Assembly: GCF_000189775.2 (NCBI RefSeq)
Contig: NC_015555.1
Coordinates: 206,501-270,500 of the forward strand
Origin: Thermoanaerobacterium xylanolyticum LX-11
GTDB taxonomy: Bacteria; Bacillota; Thermoanaerobacteria; Thermoanaerobacterales; Thermoanaerobacteraceae
DNA length: 64,000 bases
Direction: 5' to 3'
Each line of letters starts with the position of its first letter. Within the stretch, counting starts at the first letter, position 1. The notes beneath the pieces were generated by a model that was not told the origin of the DNA, ran no database searches, and saw only the letters and a program-made list of their open reading frames with translations. The translations under genes were made by a program, and so were the position numbers. Below, piece after piece: positions 44,924 to 54,341 of this stretch.

Positions 44924-45259
44924 ATGAAAGACCTAATCATGACTATATTGACAGCAGGGCTGCAATTGGTGATACTTGCTACATTAGGCTATGTCATAAA
45001 TTATTTGTATTCAAAGATAGGCACTGAAAAGACAAAAAGGTATTTCGATATAGCGAAAATGATTGTAAGAGGAGTAGAGCAGGAATTTGGTGTGGGAAAT
45101 GGAGCTGATAAAAAAGCAGAAGCGGTAAACCTAATAAAGAAAATAGTGGGAAACAAGCTGACGGATGAAGAAATAGACAAATTAATTGAAGCCGCTGTAT
45201 TTGAAATGAACTACGTATTAAATCTAAAAGGACTTAGCACCACAAGCAAAAAAGTTTAA
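44924..45259 (+). CDS. Phage holin, LL-H-like family
   Basis: A 111-residue protein. One N-terminal membrane helix (MTILTAGLQLVILATLGYVINYLYS) is followed by a charged amphipathic region (EKTKRYFDIAKMIVRGVEQEFG) and a helical end. That pattern fits LL-H-type phage holins. The ATG lies five bases after the amidase stop, with AAAGG upstream. No other phage genes are near, so this is a lysis cassette remnant or a domesticated unit. Confidence 0.75.
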   Translation: MKDLIMTILTAGLQLVILATLGYVINYLYSKIGTEKTKRYFDIAKMIVRGVEQEFGVGNGADKKAEAVNLIKKIVGNKLTDEEIDKLIEAAVFEMNYVLNLKGLSTTSKKV

Positions 45260-45265
45260 AAAAAG

Positions 45266-45317
45266 AAGAAATGACTGTTGCAAGGCTACATAAAATAGCT
45301 TGCAACAGTCATTTCTT
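45266..45317. terminator. Long bidirectional terminator
   Basis: A perfect 19-bp stem, AAGAAATGACTGTTGCAAG with CTTGCAACAGTCATTTCTT, and a 14-nt loop. It separates the holin gene from the convergent permease gene. Confidence 0.8.
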
Positions 45318-46594
45318 TACGCTTGTGTGATGACACTGTCGTTTTTTACTTTCGATTTTTCGCCTTCTGGCTTTGTAAGTTTAATTTTAGGGAGAACTAA
45401 ATTTAGGATTATGCCTGCTAATGTTGCAGGACCGACGCCTTCAAACACGAAATTTCCTGATCCTATTTTGATGCCGCCAACACCGAGAGTTAAGATTACT
45501 GATGCTATTATCAAATTTCGACTGTCAGAAAAATCAACCTTATTTTCTACTAATGTTCTGATACCTGCGGCTGCAATCATTCCAAATAGGATTATGGTGA
45601 CACCACCCATTACTGCTTGTGGTATAACCTGTATAAGTGCTCCTATCTTTTGAATAAAGCTTAAAAGTATCGCTATGACAGCGGCACCTTCTATGACTCT
45701 TGAGCTGTATACTTTTGTCATGGCTAAAACACCTATATTTTCACCATACGTCGTGCTTGGTGGACCACCAAACAGTGCAGCTATTGACGTTGCTAGGCCG
45801 TTTCCCAGCATCACTCTATGAAAACCTGGATCTTTTATTAAATCTTTATCGACTATATTTCCTATTACAAGAACGTGACCTAAATCTTCGATTATTGCAA
45901 CTAATGCTAAAGGTGCAATCAATGTCACAGCACCCCATGCAAGCACAGGTGAATGACCAATAAGGAATGAAAATTTCGGTATAGCAATCCACGATGCTTT
46001 AGCGACGGGAGAAAAATCTACAAGACCTCTGAATATGGCGAAGATATAACCTCCGATAGTGCCTAATAGAATTGGTATAACTTTCATGAATCCTTTTCCA
46101 AACATGCTGAATATTATTACGAGAGCGGCTGTAACTAAAGCCGTAGGCAAATCTTTTTGTGCTTCTTGTATCGCTGTAGGTGCTAAGCTTAAGCCAATGA
46201 TCATTACGACAGGACCCACTACTACAGATGGAAGAATCTTTTCAATCCAGTCTATGCCGGTTAAGCTTATTAGTATGAAAACTGCCACGTACACAAGTCC
46301 CGCGGCTATCATACCTGTGAAAGCTCCTCTTACGCCGTAAGCTTTGGTTGCTGCGATTATAGGAGCGATAAATGCAAATGATGAACCTAAGTATGCAGGT
46401 ACTTTTCCTTTTGTCATTAGGTGAAATATTAATGTGCCAAGTCCTGATGTAAACAATGTTACGGCAGGGTCTAATCCTGTCAAAAGCGGTACAAGTATTG
46501 TTGCACCAAACATTGCAAATACATGCTGAAAGGACAGCGGAACAGCTTCGTTGATAGGCGGTACATCTTGTATACCGTAAAATTTGTTCTTCAT
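45317..46594 (-). CDS. uraA: Uracil permease (NCS2 family)
   Basis: A 425-residue transporter with about 14 membrane segments. It opens YGIQDVPPINEAVPLSFQHVFAMFGATILVP, the UraA/PyrP start, and contains the NCS2 motif in SSFAFIAPI and GGPPSTTYGENIGVLAMTKVYS. It imports uracil with protons. The start is the ATG at 46594 behind AAAGGAGG. Its leader contains a PyrR-binding attenuator, so expression should drop when UMP/UTP is high. This control strengthens the uracil assignment over xanthine. Confidence 0.93.
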   Translation of the reverse strand: MKNKFYGIQDVPPINEAVPLSFQHVFAMFGATILVPLLTGLDPAVTLFTSGLGTLIFHLMTKGKVPAYLGSSFAFIAPIIAATKAYGVRGAFTGMIAAGLVYVAVFILISLTGIDWIEKILPSVVVGPVVMIIGLSLAPTAIQEAQKDLPTALVTAALVIIFSMFGKGFMKVIPILLGTIGGYIFAIFRGLVDFSPVAKASWIAIPKFSFLIGHSPVLAWGAVTLIAPLALVAIIEDLGHVLVIGNIVDKDLIKDPGFHRVMLGNGLATSIAALFGGPPSTTYGENIGVLAMTKVYSSRVIEGAAVIAILLSFIQKIGALIQVIPQAVMGGVTIILFGMIAAAGIRTLVENKVDFSDSRNLIIASVILTLGVGGIKIGSGNFVFEGVGPATLAGIILNLVLPKIKLTKPEGEKSKVKNDSVITQA

Positions 46595-46621
46595 GACGAT
46601 TCCTCCTTTAATTTTTGGCAT

Positions 46622-46715
46622 AAAAAAACCCTCTCAAGGAGGATAAACATATAGATATGCAGAAATATCGTTCCTCCTTTTTAGCCTCACTGGACTAATT
46701 TTAAAGGGTCTTATT
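46622..46715 (-). promoter_or_regulatory. PyrR-dependent attenuator of uraA
   Basis: On the minus strand the leader contains AGTCCAGTGAGGCTAAAAAGG (46696-46676), the conserved PyrR-binding loop. AAAAAGGAGGAACG can pair with the later CCTCCTT as antiterminator. TCCTCCTTGAGAGGG followed by seven T is the terminator. UMP-bound PyrR favours termination in the Bacillus model. Confidence 0.85.
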
Positions 46716-46726
46716 AAACTACACAA

Positions 46727-46755
46727 ATTATAACATATAAAAATAAGATTGTCTA
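46727..46755 (-). promoter_or_regulatory. Promoter of uraA
   Basis: On the minus strand, TAGACA (46755-46750) and TATAAT (46732-46727) with a 17-base spacer. Confidence 0.65.
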
Positions 46756-46989
46756 CATGATATTTTAAAGATAATTGATATTGCAATTTGTGCTGTTAAA
46801 ACAAAAGCGTATTAAATGCCAAGGCTTACAAAAATCTTTTTTATTGAAATGGTTTGCAAAAAGTTTTATAATAAAAGTGTAGAGATTTCTTTTGGGATGT
46901 GGATATTTAATGATAGTTAAATTAAAAAATAGAAAGTTACTATATTTATTTTTTTTAAATATCCAATTAGATATTTGGAGGAGAATAAC

Positions 46990-47973
46990 ATGATTAAAAA
47001 TCAGTGGTATGCAGTTTTAGACTCTAAAGAGCTAAAGAAAAATAAACCTATAGGTGTAACAAGATTTTCTCAAAAATTAGTGTTTTGGAGAGATGAGTTA
47101 GATAATATAAGTTGCATTTTTGATAAGTGTTGTCATAGAGGAGCTAGTTTAGCTCTTGGGAAAGTTGCAAATAATCATATACAATGTCCTTTCCATGGTT
47201 TTAAATATGACTCATCTGGAAAAGTTACTAGTATACCTGCAAATGGGAAAGACAGGCCAGTACTTAGTAATTTTAAAGTGAATTCTTATATAGCTAAAGA
47301 AGCCTATGGTTTTATATGGGTTTGGTATGGTGAGCCAAGAGAAAATTTGCCTAAAATAAAATTTTTTGAGGAATTAAAAGAAGGTTTTTCTTATGGTGGT
47401 TTTTCAGAAATTTGGAGAGTCCATTATACAAGGGCTATAGAAAATCAATTAGATGTAGTTCATTTACCTTTTGTTCACAATACAACTATTGGCAGAGGTA
47501 ATAAAACTCTTGTCAATGGTCCTGTGGTAAAGTGGAATGAGGATTTAATGACATTTTATGTTAAAAATGAAGAGGATAATGGACAAACACCTCAAAAGCC
47601 CAATGAAATAGAAAACTATGAAAAACTTTTTAGTTTGCAGCTTCAAATGCCTAATCTGTGGCAAAATATAATATCTGATAAAGTTAGAATTGTAGCAGCT
47701 TTTGCACCGATAGATGAAGAAAATACTAAAATATATTTAAGATTTTATCAGAGTTTTATGAAACTGCCGGTTTTGAAACAAATTATAAACAATCTTAGTA
47801 GTATACCTAATAAAATTATTTTACATCAAGATAGAAGAGTTGTTTTAACCCAGCTACCAAAAAAAAGTGAACTTAAAATGGATGAGAATTTAATCCCTGG
47901 TGATTTGCCAATAATTGAGTTTAGAAGAAAAAGAGAAGAACTAAAAAAACAAGAAATAGAAAAAGAATCATAA
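46990..47973 (+). CDS. Rieske non-haem iron oxygenase-like protein
   Basis: A 327-residue protein. The Rieske [2Fe-2S] site is complete: Cys47-x-His49 (CCHRGASL) and Cys66-x-x-His69 (CPFHGFKYD). The mononuclear iron site of ring-hydroxylating oxygenase alpha subunits is also present: Asn152, Asp155, His158 and His163 in ENQLDVVHLPFVH. Family members use O2 and an external reductase; no reductase or ferredoxin gene is adjacent. The ATG follows GGAGGAG. The gene is more AT-rich in codon use than its neighbours, which suggests transfer. The substrate is unknown. Confidence 0.85.
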   Translation: MIKNQWYAVLDSKELKKNKPIGVTRFSQKLVFWRDELDNISCIFDKCCHRGASLALGKVANNHIQCPFHGFKYDSSGKVTSIPANGKDRPVLSNFKVNSYIAKEAYGFIWVWYGEPRENLPKIKFFEELKEGFSYGGFSEIWRVHYTRAIENQLDVVHLPFVHNTTIGRGNKTLVNGPVVKWNEDLMTFYVKNEEDNGQTPQKPNEIENYEKLFSLQLQMPNLWQNIISDKVRIVAAFAPIDEENTKIYLRFYQSFMKLPVLKQIINNLSSIPNKIILHQDRRVVLTQLPKKSELKMDENLIPGDLPIIEFRRKREELKKQEIEKES

Positions 47974-48155
47974 CGAAGGCTTGAAAGAAGTCTCCCATCC
48001 TTTATAAGTGGGAGATGAAACCTTATTTATATTTATTAATGAATCAAACTTTATAAATTTGAAATATTCAAGACTTGAAAGCGCATCAAAAATATACGAA
48101 GTTATGAATGATATTTCATCTAAGTTTGTTGATACCAAATAATGGATAAAGAGGC
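47974..48155. other. Intergenic debris with hairpin and short orphan frame
   Basis: TCTCCCA/TGGGAGA (47991-48015) forms a hairpin without a T tail, similar in look to IS200/IS605 ends. A frame through 48140 reads LKYSRLESASKIYEVMNDIS and stops in TAA, and looks like the end of a lost gene. Neither can be assigned. Confidence 0.35.
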
Positions 48156-48900
48156 TTAATCAAGCCTCTTTCTAAATCTTAGTACAGCGATTAAAAATAA
48201 CGCAAATCCAATAGATGTCATAATTATGATTTGGTTTAATAATATGTTTGTGTTGACTCCTTTTATTATTATTCCCCTCAATATGTCCAGGAAATATGTG
48301 AGTGGAATTACATCACTTATTGCTCTTATGACGGAAGGTATTTGCTCTCTTGAAAATATGAAACCTGATAAAATTATTGTGGGCAACAGCAACATAAAAG
48401 CTCCTTGCATTGCATGTGTCTGAGTCTTTGCTGCTGTCGATATAAGCATACCTATAGCGAGAGCACAAATTATGAAGTCAAAACCTAAAAGGAGCAGTAA
48501 AATAATGCTGCCATTTACAGGGATGCGGAACCAATAAATGCTTAAGGCAAAAACCATCATAAAATCTGTATATCCTATTTTTACCATCAGATTAGACAAA
48601 TCGTAAGTTGCTTGAGATTGTTCTACCTTGAGATTTGCAATGTCTGTTTGTTCCTTAGGTCCGTTTTTGATTTGATTATAATTTAGTTTTGCCATATCAA
48701 GAGCTGCTTTTGCTTCTTTTGCTTGTTATTCATATTGGTTGACATCAAGCAAAGCTATCTTGTCTCCCTTTTTAACTTGTTCACCTGTACTAACGTATAA
48801 ATCTAAGATACGTTTAGAAATTTCTGATTGAACGTTTACTGCTGTTGCTTCAATTGTCCCAGAATATTTATTTTCATTTAAAGCTGTATTCGACAAAGTG
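48156..48900 (-). pseudogene. Broken HlyD adaptor / ABC-2 permease gene pair
   Basis: Reading the minus strand, 48900-48590 encodes HlyD-like adaptor sequence (VNVQSEISKRILDLYVSTGE, then KKGDKIALLDVNQYE, a TAA stop, and AKEAKAALDMAKLNYNQIKN). From about residue 37 of the downstream frame it changes abruptly to the C-terminal part of an ABC-2 permease (GFDFIICALAIGMLISTAAK, GFIFSREQIPSVIRAISDVI). The ABC gene and both missing halves have been deleted. The 179-residue frame at 48695-48156 is a chimera and probably not functional. Confidence 0.8.
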
Positions 48901-49012
48901 CATTAAGCTTATAAGCAAACCAGAGTAATGTGTATGATAATCATTTTTTATGAAATACTAATTTTAGCAAAATTTAATATTGTTTTATTTGAACGAGGAG
49001 GGTTAAATATTT

Positions 49013-52000
49013 ATGACTGTCGAAATGAAATCTATGGATGGAAATACTGCTGCAGCGTACGCATCATACGCTTTTACAGAGGTTGCCGCTATATATCCCA
49101 TCACTCCATCATCTCCAATGGCGGAGAGTGTAGATGAATGGGCTGCACATGGCAAAAAAAATATCTTTGGAGATACTGTCAAAGTGGTAGAGATGCAATC
49201 AGAAGCGGGTGCTGCAGGTGCAGTACATGGATCGCTGCAAGGAGGTGCACTGACGACTACATACACAGCATCACAGGGACTTCTCCTTATGATACCAAAT
49301 ATGTACAAAATTGCAGGAGAGCTTTTGCCTGGTGTTTTTCACGTAAGTGCCCGAGCAGTTGCCGCACACGCTCTATCAATTTTTGGAGACCATCAGGATG
49401 TGATGGCATGTAGGCAAACAGGTTTTGCTCTTCTTGCATCAAACAGCGTTCAAGAAGTGATGGACTTAGGGTGTATTGCACATCTTAGCGCAATTAAGTC
49501 GAGAGTGCCATTTTTGCACTTCTTTGACGGTTTTAGGACATCCCACGAAATAAAAAAGATTGAAGTGATTGATTACGAGGATCTAAAGAAACTTGTAGAT
49601 TACAATGCAGTAAATGAATTCAGAAATAGAGCGTTAAACTCAGAACATCCTGTGATAAGAGGAACTGCTCAGAATCCCGATATATACTTTCAAGGAAGGG
49701 AAGCATCAAATAAGTTTTATGAAAAGGTACCAGATATAGTTGCGGAGTACATGGAAAAAATAAAAGAGCTGACAGGTAGAGAGTATCATTTGTTTGATTA
49801 CTACGGTGCAAAAGATGCTGAATACGTAATAGTAGCGATGGGCTCTGTATGTGAGACAATTGAGGAAACGATTGATTATCTTTTGGGGTTAGGCGAGAAA
49901 GTTGGTCTTGTAAAAGTTAGGTTTTACAGGCCATTCTCAGAAAAACACTTTTTAAATGTTATTCCAAGCACAGTCAAAAGAATAGCAGTGTTAGACAGGA
50001 CAAAAGAGCCTGGTTCTATCGGTGAGCCTTTATATCTTGATGTGGTAAAAGCATTTTTTGATAAACAAGATAAGCCTCTCATCGTAGGAGGCAGATACGG
50101 TTTAGGTTCAAAAGATACGACGCCGTCGCAAATCATAGCAGTGTATGAAAACCTTAAAAAATACAATCCGGTAGATAGGTTTACAATAGGTATAAAAGAT
50201 GATGTGACTATGACATCTTTAGATACAGGTAGATTAATAGAGACTGTGCCGCAGGGAACTGTAAGCTGCAAATTTTATGGCTTGGGCTCAGATGGAACTG
50301 TTGGCGCAAATAAATCTGCCATAAAGATAATAGGTAATAATACAAATCTTTATGTGCAAGGTTATTTTCAGTATGACAGCAAAAAATCTGGAGGAACTAC
50401 CATATCCCATTTGAGATTTGGCCAAAAACCTATAAAATCCAGCTATCTTGTGTATCATGCCGATTATATAGCATGCCATAACAAGTCTTTTATTTACAAC
50501 TACGACATTTTAAAAGGACTAAAAAACGGTGGAACCTTTGTCTTAAACTGCCCTTGGAGTGAATCAGAACTTGACGAAAAACTTCCAGCATCTATGAGAA
50601 GGTACATTGCAAGAAATAAGATAAATTTCTATACAATTGACGCCATATCTATTGCAAGAGAAGTAGGCTTAGGCGGTAGGATAAACATGATAATGCAGAC
50701 TGTGTTTTTTAGGCTTATCAATATAATACCATTTGAAGATGCCATTAGGTACTTAAAAGAATCTATACAAAAGACTTACGGCAGCAAAGGGCAAAACATA
50801 GTCGATATGAATATTAAAGCTGTTGACAGAAGTTTAGAATCATTAAGAAAAGTTAATGTTCCTGCTTCATGGGAAAATGCCATCGAAAATGAAGATTTTG
50901 TCAAGGATGAACCGGAATTTTTGACCAAAATACAAAAACCTATGGCAAGAAATGAAGGGGATGATCTGCCTGTAAGTGCTTTTTCAGGCATGGAAGACGG
51001 TACATTCCCATTGGGCACTACTGCATACGAGAAGCGTGGCATAGCTGTAATGATTCCTCAGTGGCAGATAGAAAAATGCATACAGTGCAATCAATGTTCA
51101 TTGGTATGTCCTCATGCTGTTATAAGACCGTTTTTACTAAACGATGAAGAGGTGAAAAATGCACCACCTACTTTTGAGACCAAAAAAGCGGTAGGTAGAG
51201 GGCTTGAAGCGTTTCAGTATCGCATTCAGGTAAGTCCCTTAGACTGTACAGGATGTGGCAACTGTGCGGATGTGTGCCCAGCACCTGGAAAGGCACTTGT
51301 GATGATGCCAGCAGAGGGAGAAATAGAAAATCAAGCTGACAATTGGGAGTTTGCTGTAAAGATTAAACCAAAAGATAATGTGATGGAAAAGACTACATTG
51401 AAAGGCAGCCAGTTTTCTAAGCCTCTCTTTGAATTTAATGGAGCGTGCCCTGGCTGTGGAGAGACTCCTTACATAAAGCTATTGACTCAGTTGTTTGGCG
51501 ATAGGATGATAATAGCAAATGCTACAGGGTGTTCTTCAATATACGGCGGAAGTGCACCATCAATACCATATACAACTAATGATTTAGGCAAAGGACCTGC
51601 GTGGGCAAATTCTCTTTTTGAGGACAATGCAGAGTACGGATATGGCATATATCTCGCAAACAAGAAAATAAGGCAGAGGCTTGGGGAATTAATCTCTGAA
51701 GCGCTTAAAACACAGATACCTGATGAATTGAAAAATGCTTTTGTAGAATGGCTAAACAATAAGGATGATGGTGAAGCATCTCAACTTGCATCCAGCAAAA
51801 TCATAAATATAATTAGCCGTGAAAATTTAAAATCTAATAAAATAGTACAGGAGATATACAGACTGAAAGATTACCTTGTCAAGAAGTCCCATTGGATAAT
51901 AGGTGGTGATGGATGGGCTTATGATATAGGTTTTGGAGGTCTGGATCATGTGTTGGCATCTGGAGAAGATGTAAATGTGCTTGTGCTGGATACTGAAGTT

Positions 52001-52531
52001 TACTCAAATACAGGAGGTCAGTCGTCAAAATCTACACCTACAGCGGCTATTGCAAAATTCGCAGCATCCGGCAAAAAAATAAAGAAGAAGGATTTAGGTT
52101 TGATGGCTATGAGCTATGGATACGTCTATGTGGCTCAGATTGCCTTGGGTGCAAATATGAATCATACGGTGAGGGCAATTGCTGAAGCTGAAAAGTATAA
52201 AGGTCCTTCACTTATAATTGCCTACTCTCCATGTATAAATCACGGTATAAAATCAGGAATGGGTACAAGCATTAAAGAAGAGAAAAAGGCAGTTGATGCG
52301 GGATATTGGCACCTTTATAGGTACAATCCGGAGCTTAAAGCCGAAGGGAAAAATCCATTTACATTGGATTCGAAAGAACCGACAGAGTCTTACATAGACT
52401 TCTTAAAAGGCGAAATAAGGTATTCATCATTGGAGACACTTTTCCCGGATTTGGCGCAAAAGCTGTATGATGAGTCTTCAAAAGACGCAAAAAAAAGATT
52501 TGAAATCTACAAGTCTCTTTCACAACTTTAA
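49013..52531 (+). CDS. nifJ: Pyruvate:ferredoxin oxidoreductase
   Basis: A 1172-residue single-chain PFOR. Domains in order: an N-terminal pyrimidine-binding TPP domain (YPITPSSPMAESVDEWAA), domain II, gamma domain, two [4Fe-4S] ferredoxin motifs (CIQCNQCSLVCPH and CTGCGNCADVCPAPGKAL), a further cluster Cys in FNGACPGCGETPY, and the TPP/Mg domain (GGDGWAYDIGFGGLDHV, SNTGGQSSKSTPTAA). It converts pyruvate to acetyl-CoA and CO2, reducing ferredoxin that feeds hydrogenase. GAGGAGGG precedes the ATG. It stands alone, with its own terminator. Confidence 0.97.
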   Translation: MTVEMKSMDGNTAAAYASYAFTEVAAIYPITPSSPMAESVDEWAAHGKKNIFGDTVKVVEMQSEAGAAGAVHGSLQGGALTTTYTASQGLLLMIPNMYKIAGELLPGVFHVSARAVAAHALSIFGDHQDVMACRQTGFALLASNSVQEVMDLGCIAHLSAIKSRVPFLHFFDGFRTSHEIKKIEVIDYEDLKKLVDYNAVNEFRNRALNSEHPVIRGTAQNPDIYFQGREASNKFYEKVPDIVAEYMEKIKELTGREYHLFDYYGAKDAEYVIVAMGSVCETIEETIDYLLGLGEKVGLVKVRFYRPFSEKHFLNVIPSTVKRIAVLDRTKEPGSIGEPLYLDVVKAFFDKQDKPLIVGGRYGLGSKDTTPSQIIAVYENLKKYNPVDRFTIGIKDDVTMTSLDTGRLIETVPQGTVSCKFYGLGSDGTVGANKSAIKIIGNNTNLYVQGYFQYDSKKSGGTTISHLRFGQKPIKSSYLVYHADYIACHNKSFIYNYDILKGLKNGGTFVLNCPWSESELDEKLPASMRRYIARNKINFYTIDAISIAREVGLGGRINMIMQTVFFRLINIIPFEDAIRYLKESIQKTYGSKGQNIVDMNIKAVDRSLESLRKVNVPASWENAIENEDFVKDEPEFLTKIQKPMARNEGDDLPVSAFSGMEDGTFPLGTTAYEKRGIAVMIPQWQIEKCIQCNQCSLVCPHAVIRPFLLNDEEVKNAPPTFETKKAVGRGLEAFQYRIQVSPLDCTGCGNCADVCPAPGKALVMMPAEGEIENQADNWEFAVKIKPKDNVMEKTTLKGSQFSKPLFEFNGACPGCGETPYIKLLTQLFGDRMIIANATGCSSIYGGSAPSIPYTTNDLGKGPAWANSLFEDNAEYGYGIYLANKKIRQRLGELISEALKTQIPDELKNAFVEWLNNKDDGEASQLASSKIINIISRENLKSNKIVQEIYRLKDYLVKKSHWIIGGDGWAYDIGFGGLDHVLASGEDVNVLVLDTEVYSNTGGQSSKSTPTAAIAKFAASGKKIKKKDLGLMAMSYGYVYVAQIALGANMNHTVRAIAEAEKYKGPSLIIAYSPCINHGIKSGMGTSIKEEKKAVDAGYWHLYRYNPELKAEGKNPFTLDSKEPTESYIDFLKGEIRYSSLETLFPDLAQKLYDESSKDAKKRFEIYKSLSQL

Positions 52532-52565
52532 AAAGTATGGCCTCGGTTGCTGAGGCCATACTTTT
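52532..52565. terminator. Bidirectional terminator after PFOR
   Basis: A 13-bp stem, AAAGTATGGCCTC with GAGGCCATACTTT, and a 7-nt loop, between PFOR and the convergent DUF3787 gene. Confidence 0.8.
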
Positions 52566-52725
52566 ACTTTTCGTTTTCATCTACCCATTCTTTTGCGTTT
52601 ATGACTTCTATCTCATTTGGGATAGGCACTTTTGCCTTGCTGGCGTTTTCTTTAATGTTTGCCCATGAGGCTGTTTCATGCTTTTCAATAGGTTCTTTAT
52701 AATATTTTTTGCTTTTTCTTATCAT
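52564..52725 (-). CDS. DUF3787-like small protein
   Basis: A 53-residue protein: MIRKSKKYYKEPIEKHETAS, then WANI, and a C-terminal block EIEVINAKEWVDENEK. The pattern PIEKHETAxWANI and INAKEWVDxNEK is that of DUF3787, small proteins of clostridial genomes with no known function. AAGGAG stands seven bases before the ATG. It is divergent from the DUF1284 gene. Confidence 0.75.
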   Translation of the reverse strand: MIRKSKKYYKEPIEKHETASWANIKENASKAKVPIPNEIEVINAKEWVDENEK

Positions 52726-52797
52726 AATATCAACTCCTTAAAATGTAGTATAATCATTGTGTACTATTTTATTATGCAAATTTTAGGGGGTTTTTAC

Positions 52798-53196
52798 ATG
52801 ATTATAAGAGGTCATCATTTTTTGTGTATGTTAGGCTTTAAAGGATTGGGATATGATGAGGAATTTATCAAAAACATGGATAAAGTCGTTGAAAAGCTTA
52901 AAAATGATGATGATGTGTTGATAAAGCTTGTGGATAGTGTGGATAACATTTGCGAGAAATGTCCCAATAATTTATCTGGCGTGTGCAAAAATGAACATCA
53001 TAGAGATAGCATTAAAGAGATGGATAATGCTGTACTCAAAGTCATTCAAACAAGACCCGGAGAATCCATGAAATATAGCGAGATTGCGACTAATATAAAG
53101 TTATTTATGACTGAAGATATTATGAATGATATATGCCGTAATTGTAGTTGGAAAGAATATGGGTATTGTGTGGATGGATTGAAAAATTTGAGATGA
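52798..53196 (+). CDS. DUF1284 cysteine-rich protein
   Basis: A 132-residue protein starting MIIRGHHFLCMLGFKGLGY, the DUF1284 signature. Seven further cysteines are grouped as CEKCPNN, GVCKNEHH and ICRNCSWKEYGYC, which suggests a bound metal or Fe-S cluster. The function is unknown. The ATG follows TAGGGGG. A longer N-terminal extension is open in frame but lacks a ribosome site, so this start is chosen. Confidence 0.8.
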   Translation: MIIRGHHFLCMLGFKGLGYDEEFIKNMDKVVEKLKNDDDVLIKLVDSVDNICEKCPNNLSGVCKNEHHRDSIKEMDNAVLKVIQTRPGESMKYSEIATNIKLFMTEDIMNDICRNCSWKEYGYCVDGLKNLR

Positions 53197-53276
53197 CTAG
53201 AAATGTTGGTATTTTTTTAATTGTGATTTGATGTTAAAATAAAATCAAAAGGGAAAAAGGAGGAAGTGGAAATAAT

Positions 53277-54221
53277 ATGACAGTAAGGAGCTTTTTAAAA
53301 TTAGTTGAGATACAGACGAAGGCTGCCAGCGTGACACCGTTTATGCTGGGGACTGTGTATGCATTGTATGCTTTTCATGAATTCAAAGTTGTTAATTTTT
53401 TAATTATGTTTATTTCCCTAATATCGTTTGACATGGTTACTACCGCAATTAATAATTATATGGATTATAAAAAGGCAAATAAAACTTACGGGTATAATTA
53501 TGAGAAGCACAATGCAATTGTAAGGGACAATCTATCTGAGACAACTGTTGTAATAACTATAGTTGTACTTCTTCTTGTAGCATCTGTGTCAGGATTTGCA
53601 CTGTATTTGCGTACAAACTTAGTGGTGCTTCTAATCGGCATGATGTCATTTGCAGTTGGTATTTTGTATTCATTTGGACCTATACCTATATCCAGGATGC
53701 CACTGGGAGAAATCTTTTCAGGATTTTTTATGGGCTTTGTAATTGTATTTTTATCTGTTTTTATCCATGTATACGACAAAAATATAGCTTATGTTACATA
53801 CAGCGATGGCATTTTAAATATATGGTTTAATGTGCTTGTTGTACTAAAAATTTTCTTCATGTCGTTACCGGCAGTGATGGGGATTGCCAATATCATGTTG
53901 GCAAACAACATATGCGATATTGAGGACGATTTAGAAAACAGGCGCTATACACTGCCTATATACATAGGAAAAGAAAAAGCCCTAAAATTATTTAAGGCTT
54001 TATACTATATTTCATACATCGACATAGTGGCTCTTGTGATTTTAAAGGTGCTGCCTTTATTGGGGCTTATTGTATTGTTGACATTTGCGCCTGTAAATAA
54101 AAATATGAGAAAATTTTACAAAGTCCAGACAAAGAAAGATACGTTTCCACTGTCTGTCAAAAACTTTTTAGTGATGAATATTGCTGAGATAATCGCATTA
54201 GGGCTGGGATTGATTTTATAG
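53277..54221 (+). CDS. UbiA-family prenyltransferase
   Basis: A 314-residue protein with eight or nine membrane helices. It resembles the MenA branch: FLKLVEIQTKAASVTPFMLG at the start and the first Asp-rich motif as TTAINNYMDYKKANKT; a second site is ANNICDIEDDLENRRYTLPIYIG. UbiA proteins attach polyprenyl chains to aromatic or quinone precursors. No menaquinone genes are adjacent, so the acceptor is uncertain. AAAAGGAGG lies some 13 bases before the ATG. Confidence 0.85.
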   Translation: MTVRSFLKLVEIQTKAASVTPFMLGTVYALYAFHEFKVVNFLIMFISLISFDMVTTAINNYMDYKKANKTYGYNYEKHNAIVRDNLSETTVVITIVVLLLVASVSGFALYLRTNLVVLLIGMMSFAVGILYSFGPIPISRMPLGEIFSGFFMGFVIVFLSVFIHVYDKNIAYVTYSDGILNIWFNVLVVLKIFFMSLPAVMGIANIMLANNICDIEDDLENRRYTLPIYIGKEKALKLFKALYYISYIDIVALVILKVLPLLGLIVLLTFAPVNKNMRKFYKVQTKKDTFPLSVKNFLVMNIAEIIALGLGLIL

Positions 54222-54308
54222 CCATCACAAATTCCTTTTTTCAAATTTTCTTGCTCCATAATACAGCAAAAAGCAAATATAAAAGGCAATGTATAAACAA
54301 CTGTGGCA

Positions 54309-54337
54309 CAAAAAGCATGAAAATTTATTTCATGCTT
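54309..54337 (-). terminator. Terminator of the DUF711 gene
   Basis: AAGCATGAAA/TTTCATGCTT stem with a 5-nt loop; the A-run to its left gives the minus-strand T tail. Confidence 0.7.
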
Positions 54338-54341
54338 ATCA

